Positions 16,920 to 26,474 are shown, numbered from the stretch's first letter. The stretch: DNA of 34,735 nucleotides from an uncultured Lachnospiraceae bacterium (GCA_945485625.1 CALYSH010000001.1:1-34735); one strand, 5' to 3'. The notes: generated from the sequence alone by a model not told the origin. A program made the numbers and translations.

Positions 16920-18086
16920 CTAGCACTTTTTCGGGCCGCCTCCGATTTCCACTACATAGAAATCCGCCGCATATCCGATTGTGTCCAGATAAGCTGCTCC
17001 GACTTTTTTGATAAAGGGTTCCACGGCCTCATCCTTTACGATGCTCACGGTGCACCCGCCAAACCCGGCACCGGTCATTCTGGAACCAATTACGCCCTCC
17101 ACCTTCAGGGCCTCTGAAACCAATGTATCCAGCTCCTTACCGGTCACCTCATAATCCTCACGAAGAGAAGTATCCGACGAAATCATCAGCTTTCCGAAGG
17201 TAGCAATATCATTCCGCTTAAGTGCTTCCACGGCAATCACGGTTCTGCGGTTCTCATATACCGCATGCTTCGCACGTCTTTCTTTTACCGGATCACCGAT
17301 TACACTCTTTACTTCTTCAAACTCCCTCTCTGTCAGTTCGCCCAGAGAGCCTATCTGCTTCACCGTCTGAATCCGTGCCAATGCATCCTCGCATTCCGCC
17401 CGACGTTCATTGTACTTGGAATCCCCCAGACCACGCTTTTTGTTACTGCACGCAATAACAAGCTTTGCCCCCTCCAGCTTCACAGGGACATACTTATACT
17501 GCAGGGTATTGGTATCCAGGAAAATCGCATGGCCTTCTTTTCCCATGGCAATGGCAAACTGATCCATAATACCGCAATTCACCCCATTAAACTTGTTCTC
17601 GGAGAACTGACCAATCAATGCAATCTCCTGATTGGTTACATCAAACCCGTACAGCTCCTTCAGGACAAATCCGGTCAGCACCTCGATGGAAGCAGAGGAG
17701 GACAATCCGGAGCTGTTTGGAATATTACCGGAAACCACCATATCAAATCCCGTATCCGGACTCATACCCTTTTCCCCAAATGCCCAGATCATACCCACGG
17801 GATAATTGGCCCATTTCAGTCGCTGTGAGGGCTCCAGCTTATCATCCAGACTGATTCCGATGACACCCTCGTTTTCAAAGTTCATGGAATAAAAATGACA
17901 GGTACGGTCCGCCCGCTTTCGTACCGCCGCATAGGTTCCGATGGTCAGTGCACAGGGAAACACATGTCCCCCATTATAATCCGTATGCTCTCCGATCAGA
18001 TTCACTCTGCCCGGTGCGAAATACACCTCTACCCCTTTGGAATCTCCAAACAACTCACCGAATTTCTGCAAAACCGCTTCTTTCAT
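16920..18086 (-). CDS. galK: Galactokinase
   Basis: GalK phosphorylates galactose to galactose-1-phosphate with ATP, the first committed step of the Leloir pathway. The 388-residue protein shows the galactokinase signature GRVNLIGEHTDYNGGHVFP near residues 27-45, the GHMP ATP-binding loop in GNIPNSSGLSSSASIEV near residue 130, and the C-terminal SRMTGAGFGGCTVSIV. AAGGGATAAAAAG precedes the ATG. No galT, galE or transporter gene is adjacent, which is unusual for gal operons but not rare in gut Firmicutes. Confidence 0.97.
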   Translation of the reverse strand: MKEAVLQKFGELFGDSKGVEVYFAPGRVNLIGEHTDYNGGHVFPCALTIGTYAAVRKRADRTCHFYSMNFENEGVIGISLDDKLEPSQRLKWANYPVGMIWAFGEKGMSPDTGFDMVVSGNIPNSSGLSSSASIEVLTGFVLKELYGFDVTNQEIALIGQFSENKFNGVNCGIMDQFAIAMGKEGHAIFLDTNTLQYKYVPVKLEGAKLVIACSNKKRGLGDSKYNERRAECEDALARIQTVKQIGSLGELTEREFEEVKSVIGDPVKERRAKHAVYENRRTVIAVEALKRNDIATFGKLMISSDTSLREDYEVTGKELDTLVSEALKVEGVIGSRMTGAGFGGCTVSIVKDEAVEPFIKKVGAAYLDTIGYAADFYVVEIGGGPKKC

Positions 18087-18107
18087 CTTTTTATCCCTTT
18101 TCCGTTC

Positions 18108-19244
18108 CTATAAAATCATTTCTTTTTTATCCAAATCGGCCTGAGCCTTCTTCAAATCCTCACGAATGCTTAAATGCTGAGGACAGGCCTTCTCACACTT
18201 CCCGCACTGAATGCAGTTCTTTGCCTGCTGCGTCTCGCCGATTTCCTGCTCCCATTTCCAGCGGACCACATTGTAATTCTGGTACATGTGATATGTATTC
18301 CATGCGCCGAAGCACCCGGGAATATTCACACCTGCGGGACAGGGCATACAGTATCTGCAGCCGGTACAGCCGTTCTGTACCCTGCTTCGAAGCAATGCCA
18401 CCACATCGCGAATCACTTCCTGCTCCTTGTCGCTTAAGGGCTTGAAATCCGTAAAGGTCCTTAAGTTATCCTCCACCTGCTCCATGGTAGACATGCCGCT
18501 TAATACGGTGAGAATATTGGGTAGGGTACCTACGAAACGAAGTGCAAAGGACGCTGCGGAAGCCTCCGGATCCAGTGCATGGTACTTATCCATAATATCG
18601 TCTGCAAATGCAGCCAGCGAACCGCCCTTAACCGGCTCCATGATAACCAGAGGTATATTTTTCTCTGCAGCCAGTTCATATCCCTTCATACCGGCCTGCT
18701 CCTCGGTATCCATATAATTTAACTGAATCTGTGCGAAGTCCCAATCCCGGTAATTCAGTATTTCTTCAAATGCTTCATATCCATCATGGAAGGAAAAGCC
18801 CAGATATTTAATCTGTCCTGCTGCCTTCTTCTTTTCCAGATGCTCCACGCAGCCGATGCTTACCATCTTTTCCCAGCTTCCTCTGTTCATGGCGTGCATC
18901 AGATAGAAATCGACATGGTCTGTCTGCAGTCTCTCAAGCTGCTCCTCAAAGATACGATCCACATCCTCCAAGGTATTCACTGCCCATACCGGCAGCTTGG
19001 TTGCCAGATAAAAGGAATCCCTGGGATACTTCTTCAGCACCTTTCCCACAAAAGGCTCACTTTCCCCGTTGTGGTACGGATAAGCGGTATCAATATAGTT
19101 TACGCCCTTAGAAATGGCGTAATCCAGCATTTTCTCTGCTTCCGCTTCATCAATCTTTCCTTCCTTTGTTGTAGGGAAGCGCATGCATCCAAACCCCAAT
19201 AATGATACATCGATTCCCAGTTTCCCTAAATTTCTCTTTTCCAT
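18108..19244 (-). CDS. Aldo/keto reductase with C-terminal 4Fe-4S ferredoxin domain
   Basis: The N-terminal three-quarters is an aldo/keto reductase TIM barrel. Catalytic-type residues appear in NYIDTAYPYHNGESE (Asp, Tyr) and VDFYLMHAM (His). The C-terminal region has two Cys clusters, CTGCRYCMPCPAGVNIP and CIQCGKCEKACPQH, for iron-sulfur clusters. This fused form is common in anaerobes and is predicted to couple substrate reduction to electron transfer. I chose ATG 19244 with GGAGGG seven bases upstream; the upstream ATG at 19265 overlaps the capA stop and has no better site. It follows capA directly and is probably co-transcribed from the capA promoter. Confidence 0.93.
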   Translation of the reverse strand: MEKRNLGKLGIDVSLLGFGCMRFPTTKEGKIDEAEAEKMLDYAISKGVNYIDTAYPYHNGESEPFVGKVLKKYPRDSFYLATKLPVWAVNTLEDVDRIFEEQLERLQTDHVDFYLMHAMNRGSWEKMVSIGCVEHLEKKKAAGQIKYLGFSFHDGYEAFEEILNYRDWDFAQIQLNYMDTEEQAGMKGYELAAEKNIPLVIMEPVKGGSLAAFADDIMDKYHALDPEASAASFALRFVGTLPNILTVLSGMSTMEQVEDNLRTFTDFKPLSDKEQEVIRDVVALLRSRVQNGCTGCRYCMPCPAGVNIPGCFGAWNTYHMYQNYNVVRWKWEQEIGETQQAKNCIQCGKCEKACPQHLSIREDLKKAQADLDKKEMIL

Positions 19245-19261
19245 ATTTACACCCTCCTCAG

Positions 19262-20440
19262 TCATTCTTCTCTTATCTTACTAACAAATGATTCAAATGG
19301 CAATAGTCCATTAGAGAACGCCGTCCCAAAGGGTTCCGAAAAAGCTCTCACACGCTCCAGAATCCGCTCTGCTTCCTCACCGGTGGCCGGGGTAGGGCAA
19401 TAGTCATTCCGTTCATTTACGGAGCTGACTCTGCAGGGAATAATTTTTATCTCCGTCTCCTCCTGCTTTTCTCCGTTTACAAAAGTGAAGGTCTGCTGAA
19501 AAATCATGGTATCCTTATCCGAGGGATTCCGGTTGGCTCCAAAGCAGAAGTTTCCGAGACTGTACAGGATGTATTTCCCCTGATATTCCTCTATCCCCTG
19601 CAATACATGGGGATGATGCCCGATCACCAGGTCTGCCCCTAAGTCAATACATTTTCTTCCAAGCTCCTGCTGATAGGTTTCCGGGTAATTATCCTTTTCC
19701 GTCCCCCAGTGACAGCAGACCAGAATCAAATCCACTCCCTCTTCCTTTAAGGTATCCATACCGTCGGTAATAAACGCCTCTACTCTTTTTCCGTCAGATG
19801 CCTCATTCACCGATAAAAACCCTACCCGGATTCCTTCTTTTTCAAAATACCCGATATTGTCATCGTACGCATATGCAATATGTACGGACTCCAGTGCCTC
19901 TATGGTATCCCGCACCCCCTCAGCTCCGTAATCTGCCCTGTGATTATTCCCCATACTCACCGCCTCCACAGAGCCCTCCGTCAGAATCTGTACGTACTCC
20001 GGATCCCCTTTGATATTGTAGGTCCGGTTGGGGCGGTATTGCTCACTTAAGGTAAGGGCTCCCTCCAGATTCACAATGGTCAGATCGTCTGCCGCAAAGA
20101 TATCCCGCACATTTCCGAGAAAATACCCCGGATCTTTTTTTGAATCATACATCTGCCGAAAGGAGTAGGAATAATCCTGATCCTTATGATTTCCCAGACT
20201 GCAGTCCCCGGCGCAGGAAATGGTAAACGTCACCACTTCATCCTCTTGTGCTTCCTCCGGTTCCGGTTTGGTTTCCTCTTCCTTTTTCTGCATTGCCTCC
20301 AGAAGATCAGCCGACAGGGTATTCTCCACCACCTCCACTGCCTTGGGCGTACCTGTTCCCCCGCAGCCTGCCAGAAAACACATCGCCAGAAGCACCAAGA
20401 AACAAATGCCTTTCCTCTCCTGTATCCTCATATGGTACAT
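19262..20440 (-). CDS. CapA/PgsA-family metallophosphatase-fold lipoprotein
   Basis: A signal peptide ends in the lipobox LAGC with Cys26 as the lipidation site. A Glu-rich linker (about 50-68) leads to the CapA domain, a calcineurin-like fold. The signature pieces are CAGDCSLG near residue 76, NLEGALT, SMGNNHRADYG, CCHWGTEKDNYP and GHHPHVLQG. CapA homologues support poly-gamma-glutamate or capsule export, but no capB or capC gene is here, so that function is not implied. AAGGA precedes the ATG. A clear promoter lies 47 bases upstream. The stop region overlaps the untranslated leader of the aldo/keto reductase gene. Confidence 0.92.
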   Translation of the reverse strand: MYHMRIQERKGICFLVLLAMCFLAGCGGTGTPKAVEVVENTLSADLLEAMQKKEEETKPEPEEAQEDEVVTFTISCAGDCSLGNHKDQDYSYSFRQMYDSKKDPGYFLGNVRDIFAADDLTIVNLEGALTLSEQYRPNRTYNIKGDPEYVQILTEGSVEAVSMGNNHRADYGAEGVRDTIEALESVHIAYAYDDNIGYFEKEGIRVGFLSVNEASDGKRVEAFITDGMDTLKEEGVDLILVCCHWGTEKDNYPETYQQELGRKCIDLGADLVIGHHPHVLQGIEEYQGKYILYSLGNFCFGANRNPSDKDTMIFQQTFTFVNGEKQEETEIKIIPCRVSSVNERNDYCPTPATGEEAERILERVRAFSEPFGTAFSNGLLPFESFVSKIREE

Positions 20441-20487
20441 TTTTCCTTCCTAATTCAACCACCGTATTCTTTTGTCATACTAAGAAA

Positions 20488-20516
20488 ATTATGCGTTATC
20501 CGGGGCAAAAAGTCAA
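20488..20516 (-). promoter_or_regulatory. Sigma-A-type promoter for capA and the aldo/keto reductase
   Basis: On the minus strand TTGACT (20511-20516) and CATAAT (20488-20493) are separated by 17 bases, with transcription expected to start near 20481. Confidence 0.65.
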
Positions 20517-20526
20517 GAAAACGCAG

Positions 20527-21558
20527 CTACTCGGAAAGACTTTGAAAGGATTGCCACACAATGATGAAGCCCAGGGGACCCAAAAGAATTCCGGGGAGTC
20601 CAAATAACCCGATACCTGCGTACAGGGAAATCAGAATAAAGATGGGAGACACCCCGATGCGTCCGCCGATGAGTCTGGGCTCCAACAGCTCCCGCAGGAA
20701 AATACACAGGATGTATAAGCCGATACAGACAGCTGCCCTTCCGTATGCTCCGCCGGATAGCTGCAAAACAGCGGCCGGGACCAAAATCACCCCGGTGCCG
20801 ATAAAGGGAAACGCATCCAGCACTCCCGCCAGAAGCCCCCAGAATGCACCCTGTCGAAATCCGCAAAAAGCCAACACCAGAGAGCACACTCCTCCAATCA
20901 AGGACAGAATGATAAACTGCGCTCTCACATAGGTGGCAATATACCTTATAATCCCACAGAGGATTTCCAGAAACACATGGCAGTCCTCTCTTGCAAGCAG
21001 CAGATTCATGATGCGGTCATAGTCCTTGGCCAGCAAAATCGTGGCAATCAGGAAAGTAGCCAGAAATCCTCCAAAAGCTACCATTCCCTTGGCATAATCC
21101 ATGGATTTCGACAACACACTGGGAAGAAGCTTTTCCTGCACAAAAGTCACTCCTTTTCCCAAACTGTTTTGCATCCATTCTTCCATGTAGTCCACATCCA
21201 GTCCAAGGCGTTTCCCCGCTGTTCCGCAAAATTCCAACAGGCGACCGGACAAATCCTGCTCCATGCGTTCCAACGTAGTCATCCACTCCGGGAAGCTCCC
21301 CACCATCCAGGAAAACAATACCCATAACAAAACAGCCAGAAGGCTGCCTGCCAGGAGTAATAAAGCCGCAGCCGCAAGTTGTCTGTGTATGCGAAGGCGT
21401 TTTTGCATATACTGCATGAGAGGACCGAAAATGGTAACAAATAACATGGCCAAAAGCACCGGAGCCAGCAACGGCACAATAAATTTGAGCAAAAAATATA
21501 CTGCCCCGATTAACAGGAGCAGTAATATCAACTTGTTTTCCTTGATTTTCCTCCACAT
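20527..21558 (-). CDS. AI-2E family transporter
   Basis: The 343-residue protein has about seven hydrophobic spans: two near the N-terminus, one near 70-90 and a cluster from 150 to 335. It ends in the family-typical stretch RLIGGRIGVSPIFILISLYAGIGLFG. Family members include the autoinducer-2 exporter TqsA and the sporulation membrane protein YtvI; the length and context fit YtvI as well as any. Transport activity or substrate cannot be told from the sequence. GAAAGGG lies about seven bases before the ATG. The 47 bases between it and the RluA gene show no terminator. Confidence 0.85.
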   Translation of the reverse strand: MWRKIKENKLILLLLLIGAVYFLLKFIVPLLAPVLLAMLFVTIFGPLMQYMQKRLRIHRQLAAAALLLLAGSLLAVLLWVLFSWMVGSFPEWMTTLERMEQDLSGRLLEFCGTAGKRLGLDVDYMEEWMQNSLGKGVTFVQEKLLPSVLSKSMDYAKGMVAFGGFLATFLIATILLAKDYDRIMNLLLAREDCHVFLEILCGIIRYIATYVRAQFIILSLIGGVCSLVLAFCGFRQGAFWGLLAGVLDAFPFIGTGVILVPAAVLQLSGGAYGRAAVCIGLYILCIFLRELLEPRLIGGRIGVSPIFILISLYAGIGLFGLPGILLGPLGFIIVWQSFQSLSE

Positions 21559-21605
21559 ACGAACACCCTTTCATTTCAATCCGGTATTAGTATGTGTACC
21601 TTTTT

Positions 21606-22298
21606 TCAAAATATGTTTCCAAACCCGCCACCAACCGGCTTGATTTCAAAATGAAGCTTCTTACCGGTCACCGGGTGTTGTAATGACATAGCAGAGGCGC
21701 ACAGAGCCACCTGCCGAATTCCATACTGTCTGCTTAATTCTGCGGACATTTCGTTTCCGTACTTCACATCCCCCAAAAGGGGGTAACCCGCGTGAGCCAT
21801 CTGGGCGCGAATCTGATGGAACCGTCCGGTCTGAAGCGTTACGTGAATCAGTGTCGTTCCCGGAAACGGAGGCGCTTCCTCCTTTACACAATAATGCAGC
21901 ACCGCACGCCTGGCATCCGGAAAACGCGCTTCCTCCCCGGTAACCACCTGCGCTCTGGAATCATTTCCCTTTCGAAGATAGTCTGTCAGAGTCTCTTCCC
22001 GGCACTCGGTCACGCCGCATACCACCGCGTCGTACTCCTTATTCAGATTATCCTTTGCCAGCTGCCCGGACAGGTGGGCCGCTGCTCTTTTATTCTTGGC
22101 GAACACCAACAGTCCTTCTACCGGCTGGTCCAGACGATGGATGACCCCAACATAAGAGTCCTCCCCCTTGGCGGCCAGGTAATTTTTTAGTTCACTCACC
22201 ACATCCATACTGCCAATCTGCCCGGTCTGTGTAGCCAGCCCGGCAGGCTTATGGATGACCATAATATCTTTATCCTCGTATATCACCTTGGTTCTCAC
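21606..22298 (-). CDS. Short RluA-family pseudouridine synthase
   Basis: A compact 230-residue synthase without an S4 domain. The catalytic segment reads HRLDQPVEGLLVFAKN with Asp57 as nucleophile; the usual DTSG after it is replaced by QPVEG, a known variant. DIMVIHKPAGLATQTG and FHQIRAQMAHAGYPLLGDVKY are the other hallmarks. The start is GTG at 22298, overlapping the rsmF stop as GTGA, so translation is coupled to rsmF. Together the two form an RNA-modification pair. Confidence 0.9.
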   Translation of the reverse strand: MRTKVIYEDKDIMVIHKPAGLATQTGQIGSMDVVSELKNYLAAKGEDSYVGVIHRLDQPVEGLLVFAKNKRAAAHLSGQLAKDNLNKEYDAVVCGVTECREETLTDYLRKGNDSRAQVVTGEEARFPDARRAVLHYCVKEEAPPFPGTTLIHVTLQTGRFHQIRAQMAHAGYPLLGDVKYGNEMSAELSRQYGIRQVALCASAMSLQHPVTGKKLHFEIKPVGGGFGNIF

Positions 22299-23623
22299 GG
22301 TTTTCTAAGTCCCTTCGGATAGTGATTTTTCATCTGATTTCCCGCAAGCTTTCCCCAGCCCAAGGAAAAGCCGTCCACACATATCCCATACCAGCCCTTC
22401 TCACCCTCTGCCGGGAAGGTCTGTCCATTCAGGTAATCGGTGCAGGTACGATCCGCAGACGCCAGATTCCGGGTATGCCGGAAATCCTTTTGCGAAAGAG
22501 CCAAAGCCAGAGCATGGGAAGGCTCGAAACGGTTCTTCTTGGCAAATCCAAGCTGCAATCCGGGGCGGAGCACACGAAGTCCCTTTAGGCCGGGAAGCAT
22601 GGCCGGTGCCAGATAGATGCTCTCCCCGAAGCCGATATATTTTGAATCGGGAAAGACTTCCCGAAGCGGTCGGGCAAGTGTCTCCTTTTCAAAGGAATAC
22701 CAATCCGGCAGCTTCCTCGAATCCAGCTCCTTTTCCAGCCCGTTCCCACTGATATGGTCTGTTGCCCTGTCACTACTGCCTTCCTTTTCAAACACTGCCA
22801 GGAAATGCCCCTCTCCCTTCACCCTGTGAGGATAAAGTCTTTCCCTCTCAATCAGGGTAAACTCAGGATGGCGCTCTAAGAAACGCTCCACACTTCCCTC
22901 GTTCTCCTGAGGTGCAAAGGTACAGGTAGAATACACCATACGCCCCCCGGGGCATAACATCTCTGCGGCACAGTCCAGGATAGCATCCTGTCTGGACGCA
23001 CACAGCTCCACATTTTCCGGGCTCCACTCCTCTATGGCACCCTCATTCTTCCGAAACATCCCTTCCCCGGAGCAGGGCGCATCCACCAGGATTCTATTGA
23101 AGTACACCGGGAAAACCTTCGCCAAATGCTCCGGTGTTTCATTGCAGACGCAGGCATTCCATATGCCCATCCGCTCCACATTTTCGGAAAGGATCCTGGC
23201 TCTTGCCGGATGAATTTCGTTGCACAAAAGCATGCCCTTTCCATCCAGCTTCGCTGCAATCTGGGTACTCTTTCCACCGGGCGCCGCACATAAATCCAAC
23301 ACCACATCCCCGGGCTCTACATTCAGCTTCTCCACCGGTGCCATTGCACTGGGCTCCTGAATATAGTACACCCCGGCCTCATGGTATGGATGCTTTCCCG
23401 GCTGCTTATCCCCTGGATAGTAATATCCGTTCTGCGCCCAGGGCACCCTCTCCAAGTCAAAAAGAGCGGTCAGGACATCTGCCACATCCTCTCCACTCTC
23501 CGATTTTTTCAATGTATTGATACGAAGCGCCTGATAACGCTCCCTGTCATAGCTTTCCAAAAATGCCGGGAATTCCTCCCCAAGCATTTCCTCCATCCGT
23601 TTTAAAAACTGCTCCGGAAGCAT
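22295..23623 (-). CDS. rsmF: 16S rRNA m5C methyltransferase, RsmF/RsmB (NOL1/NOP2/Sun) type
   Basis: The enzyme methylates carbon 5 of a cytidine in rRNA using S-adenosylmethionine. SAM-binding motif I is LDLCAAPGGKSTQIA near residue 110. The two cysteines expected in this family appear in DAPCSGEGMFRK near residue 180 and in MVYSTCTFAPQENE near residue 230. The C-terminal 170 residues fit the RsmF-type extension seen in Firmicute homologues. AGGAGAAGAG lies before the ATG. The 3' end overlaps the short RluA gene by four bases. Confidence 0.92.
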   Translation of the reverse strand: MLPEQFLKRMEEMLGEEFPAFLESYDRERYQALRINTLKKSESGEDVADVLTALFDLERVPWAQNGYYYPGDKQPGKHPYHEAGVYYIQEPSAMAPVEKLNVEPGDVVLDLCAAPGGKSTQIAAKLDGKGMLLCNEIHPARARILSENVERMGIWNACVCNETPEHLAKVFPVYFNRILVDAPCSGEGMFRKNEGAIEEWSPENVELCASRQDAILDCAAEMLCPGGRMVYSTCTFAPQENEGSVERFLERHPEFTLIERERLYPHRVKGEGHFLAVFEKEGSSDRATDHISGNGLEKELDSRKLPDWYSFEKETLARPLREVFPDSKYIGFGESIYLAPAMLPGLKGLRVLRPGLQLGFAKKNRFEPSHALALALSQKDFRHTRNLASADRTCTDYLNGQTFPAEGEKGWYGICVDGFSLGWGKLAGNQMKNHYPKGLRKP

Positions 23624-23648
23624 GCTCTTCTCCTCTTACGGTCAATCC

Positions 23649-24053
23649 TTACAGTACGGAAAAGCCCTTGCCGCACAGACAATTCTTCACCTCTCCCGCA
23701 TCCTCACAATGGAACACCATGATGGGCTTTCCGGAATCTCTGTTGAAGGACAGGTACAGATAATCCACATTGATATTGCTCTCCTGAAGAGTCAGAAGCA
23801 AATGATTCAGATTACCTACCTCATCCTCTACCTCTACACCGATTACGTCTACCAGCTTGCAGATATATCCCGCCTTGGTCAATGCATCATATGCCTTCTC
23901 CGGGGCGGACACTACCATACGGATGATACCGTACTCTGCACTATCGTTGGTTACAGACCCCAGAATATTGATTTCCTGCTCCAGAAGAATACCGGTAATC
24001 TTCTGCATGGTACCCTTTTTATTTTCCGCATAAATCGATACTTGTTTTAACAT
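23649..24053 (-). CDS. Tandem ACT-domain regulatory protein
   Basis: From ATG 24053 the protein has 134 residues and holds two ACT domains back to back: KQVSIYAENKKGTMQKITGIL near the N-terminus and DEVGNLNHLLLTLQESNINVDYLYLSF from about residue 70. ACT domains bind amino acids. Proteins made only of ACT domains are common in Clostridia, often as small regulators of unknown target. GAGAGGA stands about 11 bases ahead; the frame to 24101 gives 16 extra residues without a site. It lies 25 bases upstream of rsmF. Confidence 0.82.
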   Translation of the reverse strand: MLKQVSIYAENKKGTMQKITGILLEQEINILGSVTNDSAEYGIIRMVVSAPEKAYDALTKAGYICKLVDVIGVEVEDEVGNLNHLLLTLQESNINVDYLYLSFNRDSGKPIMVFHCEDAGEVKNCLCGKGFSVL

Positions 24054-24120
24054 AACATCAGAATCCTCTCTTTCCGAAGTACATTGTACGGGGTTTACCA
24101 AAAGAAGTCAACCGAAAGTG

Positions 24121-24810
24121 CTAAATCTTAAAGCGGTAACCCACGCCCCAGATGGTCTCAATGTACTCCGGCTTGGAGCTGTCCTTCTCAATCTTTTCGC
24201 GTATTTTTTTAATATGCACGGTTACGGTTGCAATATCTCCGATGGAATCCATATCCCAGATCTCCCGGAACAATTCATCCTTGGTAAATACATGATTGGG
24301 ATGCTCTGCCAGGAAGGTCAGCAAATCGAACTCCTTGGTGGTAAAGGTTCTCTCCACACCATCCACATAGACACGGCGGGCCGTTTTATCAATGCGGATT
24401 CCACGAATCTCCACCATTTCGTTCTGAGGCTTCTGGGTTCCCACCAGTCTCTCGTAACGGGCCATATGTGCTTTCACTCTGGCTACCAGCTCACTGGGAC
24501 TGAAGGGCTTGGTCATATAGTCATCTGCTCCAAGGCCTAAGCCTCTGATTTTATCAATATCATCCTTCTTTGCAGAAACCATGAGAATGGGAATATCCTT
24601 CTCTTCACGAATACGCCTGCACACCTCAAAGCCGTCCAAGCCGGGAAGCATCAAATCCAGAATCACCAGGTCATAATTTCCCTTCAGCGCTGCCTCCAAT
24701 CCCTCGTCACCGGTATTGCAAATATCCACTGTAAAATCGCTCAATTCCAGATAGTCCTTCTCCAAATCTGCAATTGCCACTTCATCCTCAACGATTAATA
24801 TCTTATTCAC
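24121..24810 (-). CDS. OmpR/PhoB-family response regulator
   Basis: The receiver domain opens KILIVEDE, has the phosphoacceptor in DLVILDLMLPG near residue 50, and ends with MTKPFSPSEL. The C-terminal winged helix (about 130-229) has RRVYVDGVERTFTTKEFDLL and VTVHIKKIREKIE. I chose GTG 24810 since GGAGGG lies exactly seven bases upstream; the in-frame ATG at 24825 overlaps the sensor kinase stop and adds five residues. It is the partner of the sensor kinase 14 bases upstream. The genes it controls are not known; the divergent esterase-hexosaminidase operon is the nearest candidate. Confidence 0.93.
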   Translation of the reverse strand: MNKILIVEDEVAIADLEKDYLELSDFTVDICNTGDEGLEAALKGNYDLVILDLMLPGLDGFEVCRRIREEKDIPILMVSAKKDDIDKIRGLGLGADDYMTKPFSPSELVARVKAHMARYERLVGTQKPQNEMVEIRGIRIDKTARRVYVDGVERTFTTKEFDLLTFLAEHPNHVFTKDELFREIWDMDSIGDIATVTVHIKKIREKIEKDSSKPEYIETIWGVGYRFKI

Positions 24811-24824
24811 AACTTTTCCCTCCA

Positions 24825-26309
24825 TTATTGTGCATTATGATTCAGGTCTATATATTTACGAAGTACAAAGTGAATACAGGTCCCTTCCCCTTCCTTGGAG
24901 GTGGCCCAAACATATCCGCCGTGATCTTCTATGATCTTTTTTACGATGGAAAGTCCGATACCGCTGCCTCCCTGTGCGGAATTTCTGGAAGCATCGGAAC
25001 GATAAAACCGTTCAAATACCTTCTGCAGATCCTTCTGCGGTATCCCTTTTCCGTTATCGGCGATTTCCACCCGGATGGAATCCTGCTCATCCAGAATCCG
25101 GATATCGATAACACCCTGGCTCTTGTCCATGTATTTCACACTGTTGCTGATAATGTTATTGATTACCTTTTTCATCTGCTCCGGATCCGCAATGACAATG
25201 GTTTCCTCCTGAAGCAGATTGGAGTAATTGAGCCGGATATTATGGGCCTCCAGATCCAGCCCCACCTCTTCCACACAATCTCCGAAATAATCCGATACAT
25301 TAATCTGTCGGAAATTGTAGGGAATCCTATCATTGTCTATATGGGAATATACCGTCAGCTCATTAATCAGCCGGTCCATATCGTTAGCCTTGCTGTAAAT
25401 GGTCTTAATATAACGGTCCATCTTGTCCGGAGAATCCGCCACACCATCCATGATTCCTTCCACATAACCCTTAATTGCGGTGATAGGGGTCTTTAAATCA
25501 TGGGAAATATTACTTACCAGCTCCTTATTTCGCTTTTCCTGCTCCTCCTTCTCCAGTGCGGATTCCTTCAGGCGCAGTCTCATATCCTCGTAATTACGAT
25601 ACAAATCACCGATTTCGCCACCCGAATTGGTCTGCAATGCATAATCCAGGTTGCCGGACTTAATCTTTTTCATGGCTTCATTCAATTCATTGATTGGAGT
25701 AAACACACCCTTGTGGATCCAACCGGTCAGCATCGCACTGGTAAATACCAGGATTACAATGATTGCAATAAACATGGAGTAAAGAAGCTTTTTCGATATC
25801 AGATTGTTTAATCTGGTCACAACAAAAATCGATCCTTCACTTCCGTCTGAAAACCGGAAATCAATCTGTTTTACATATTTCTGCTCCCGGTCGATGTACA
25901 AACCATTATCCCCGGGCAGCCCATCCTCCCCAAATTGGGGCAGTTCCTCAAAAATACGCTTCGCAGCCTCGGGATTTCCGGCATAATAAATCTGATCATC
26001 CTTTCTCACCAGAAGATAAGTAAACTTTCTGGCGATTTTGGAATTCACATCCTCCAGGTAATGAATATCCTCAAAGGGATGTACATCCACAGCAGCCTGT
26101 TCTTTCAGGTAATCATATACCTGGTCATTGGAATAAATGAATTCCTCAATACTCTCCGACATCATGGAATAGTCCATCTCACGGAATCCAAGCCCTTTGT
26201 CCATATTCACCAGGTAGAAACCGATTGCCACAAAAGCCAACACCGTGAGAAGTAAGGGTAAACCAATCATAGCAGCAAAGGTAACCCGAAGTCTGGTCTT
26301 TAGCTTCAT
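24825..26309 (-). CDS. Two-component sensor histidine kinase
   Basis: The 494-residue protein has a membrane span near residues 10-33, an extracytoplasmic sensor region (about 35-180), a second span near 190-210, then HAMP, HisKA and HATPase domains. The H-box is SNISHDLKTPITAIKG with the phosphorylated His; ADNGKGIP and GGSGIGLSIVKKII are the G boxes. It is predicted to sense an extracellular signal of unknown nature. ATG 26309 is preferred over 26378 because GAGGG stands seven bases upstream. It is transcribed ahead of the response regulator gene from the divergent intergenic region. Confidence 0.93.
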   Translation of the reverse strand: MKLKTRLRVTFAAMIGLPLLLTVLAFVAIGFYLVNMDKGLGFREMDYSMMSESIEEFIYSNDQVYDYLKEQAAVDVHPFEDIHYLEDVNSKIARKFTYLLVRKDDQIYYAGNPEAAKRIFEELPQFGEDGLPGDNGLYIDREQKYVKQIDFRFSDGSEGSIFVVTRLNNLISKKLLYSMFIAIIVILVFTSAMLTGWIHKGVFTPINELNEAMKKIKSGNLDYALQTNSGGEIGDLYRNYEDMRLRLKESALEKEEQEKRNKELVSNISHDLKTPITAIKGYVEGIMDGVADSPDKMDRYIKTIYSKANDMDRLINELTVYSHIDNDRIPYNFRQINVSDYFGDCVEEVGLDLEAHNIRLNYSNLLQEETIVIADPEQMKKVINNIISNSVKYMDKSQGVIDIRILDEQDSIRVEIADNGKGIPQKDLQKVFERFYRSDASRNSAQGGSGIGLSIVKKIIEDHGGYVWATSKEGEGTCIHFVLRKYIDLNHNAQ

Positions 26310-26349
26310 CTCTGTCCCTCTTTTTGTTCTGTCATCATTCTTAGCTTGT

Positions 26350-26355
26350 ATTTTA
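26350..26355 (-). promoter_or_regulatory. Possible extended -10 promoter of the sensor kinase operon
   Basis: TAAAAT on the minus strand is preceded by TGG, giving an extended -10 element 41 bases before the kinase start. No strong -35 box is seen; the expected place near 26373-26378 falls in an inverted repeat. Confidence 0.45.
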
Positions 26356-26373
26356 CCACAGATTGATTCAAAA

Positions 26374-26433
26374 TCCATAAAAACTATGGAAAATACAATT
26401 AAAAATTTCTAAAAAGATATCCTTTCAGATATC
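26374..26433. repeat. Two inverted repeats in the kinase/esterase divergent region
   Basis: TCCATA (26374-26379) and TATGGA (26385-26390) flank AAAAC, overlapping the expected -35 area of the kinase promoter. GATATC (26416-26421) and GATATC (26428-26433) flank six bases. Both resemble operators, but no regulator is assigned. Confidence 0.4.
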
Positions 26434-26474
26434 ATAAAAGCATTGAAAATACATGAAAACGGCAGGGAACTACA

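Noticed and set aside
20527..21558. Quorum-sensing exporter reading of the AI-2E protein
   Set aside because: Family membership does not show autoinducer-2 transport; no luxS or lsr gene is nearby and YtvI-type homologues fit as well.
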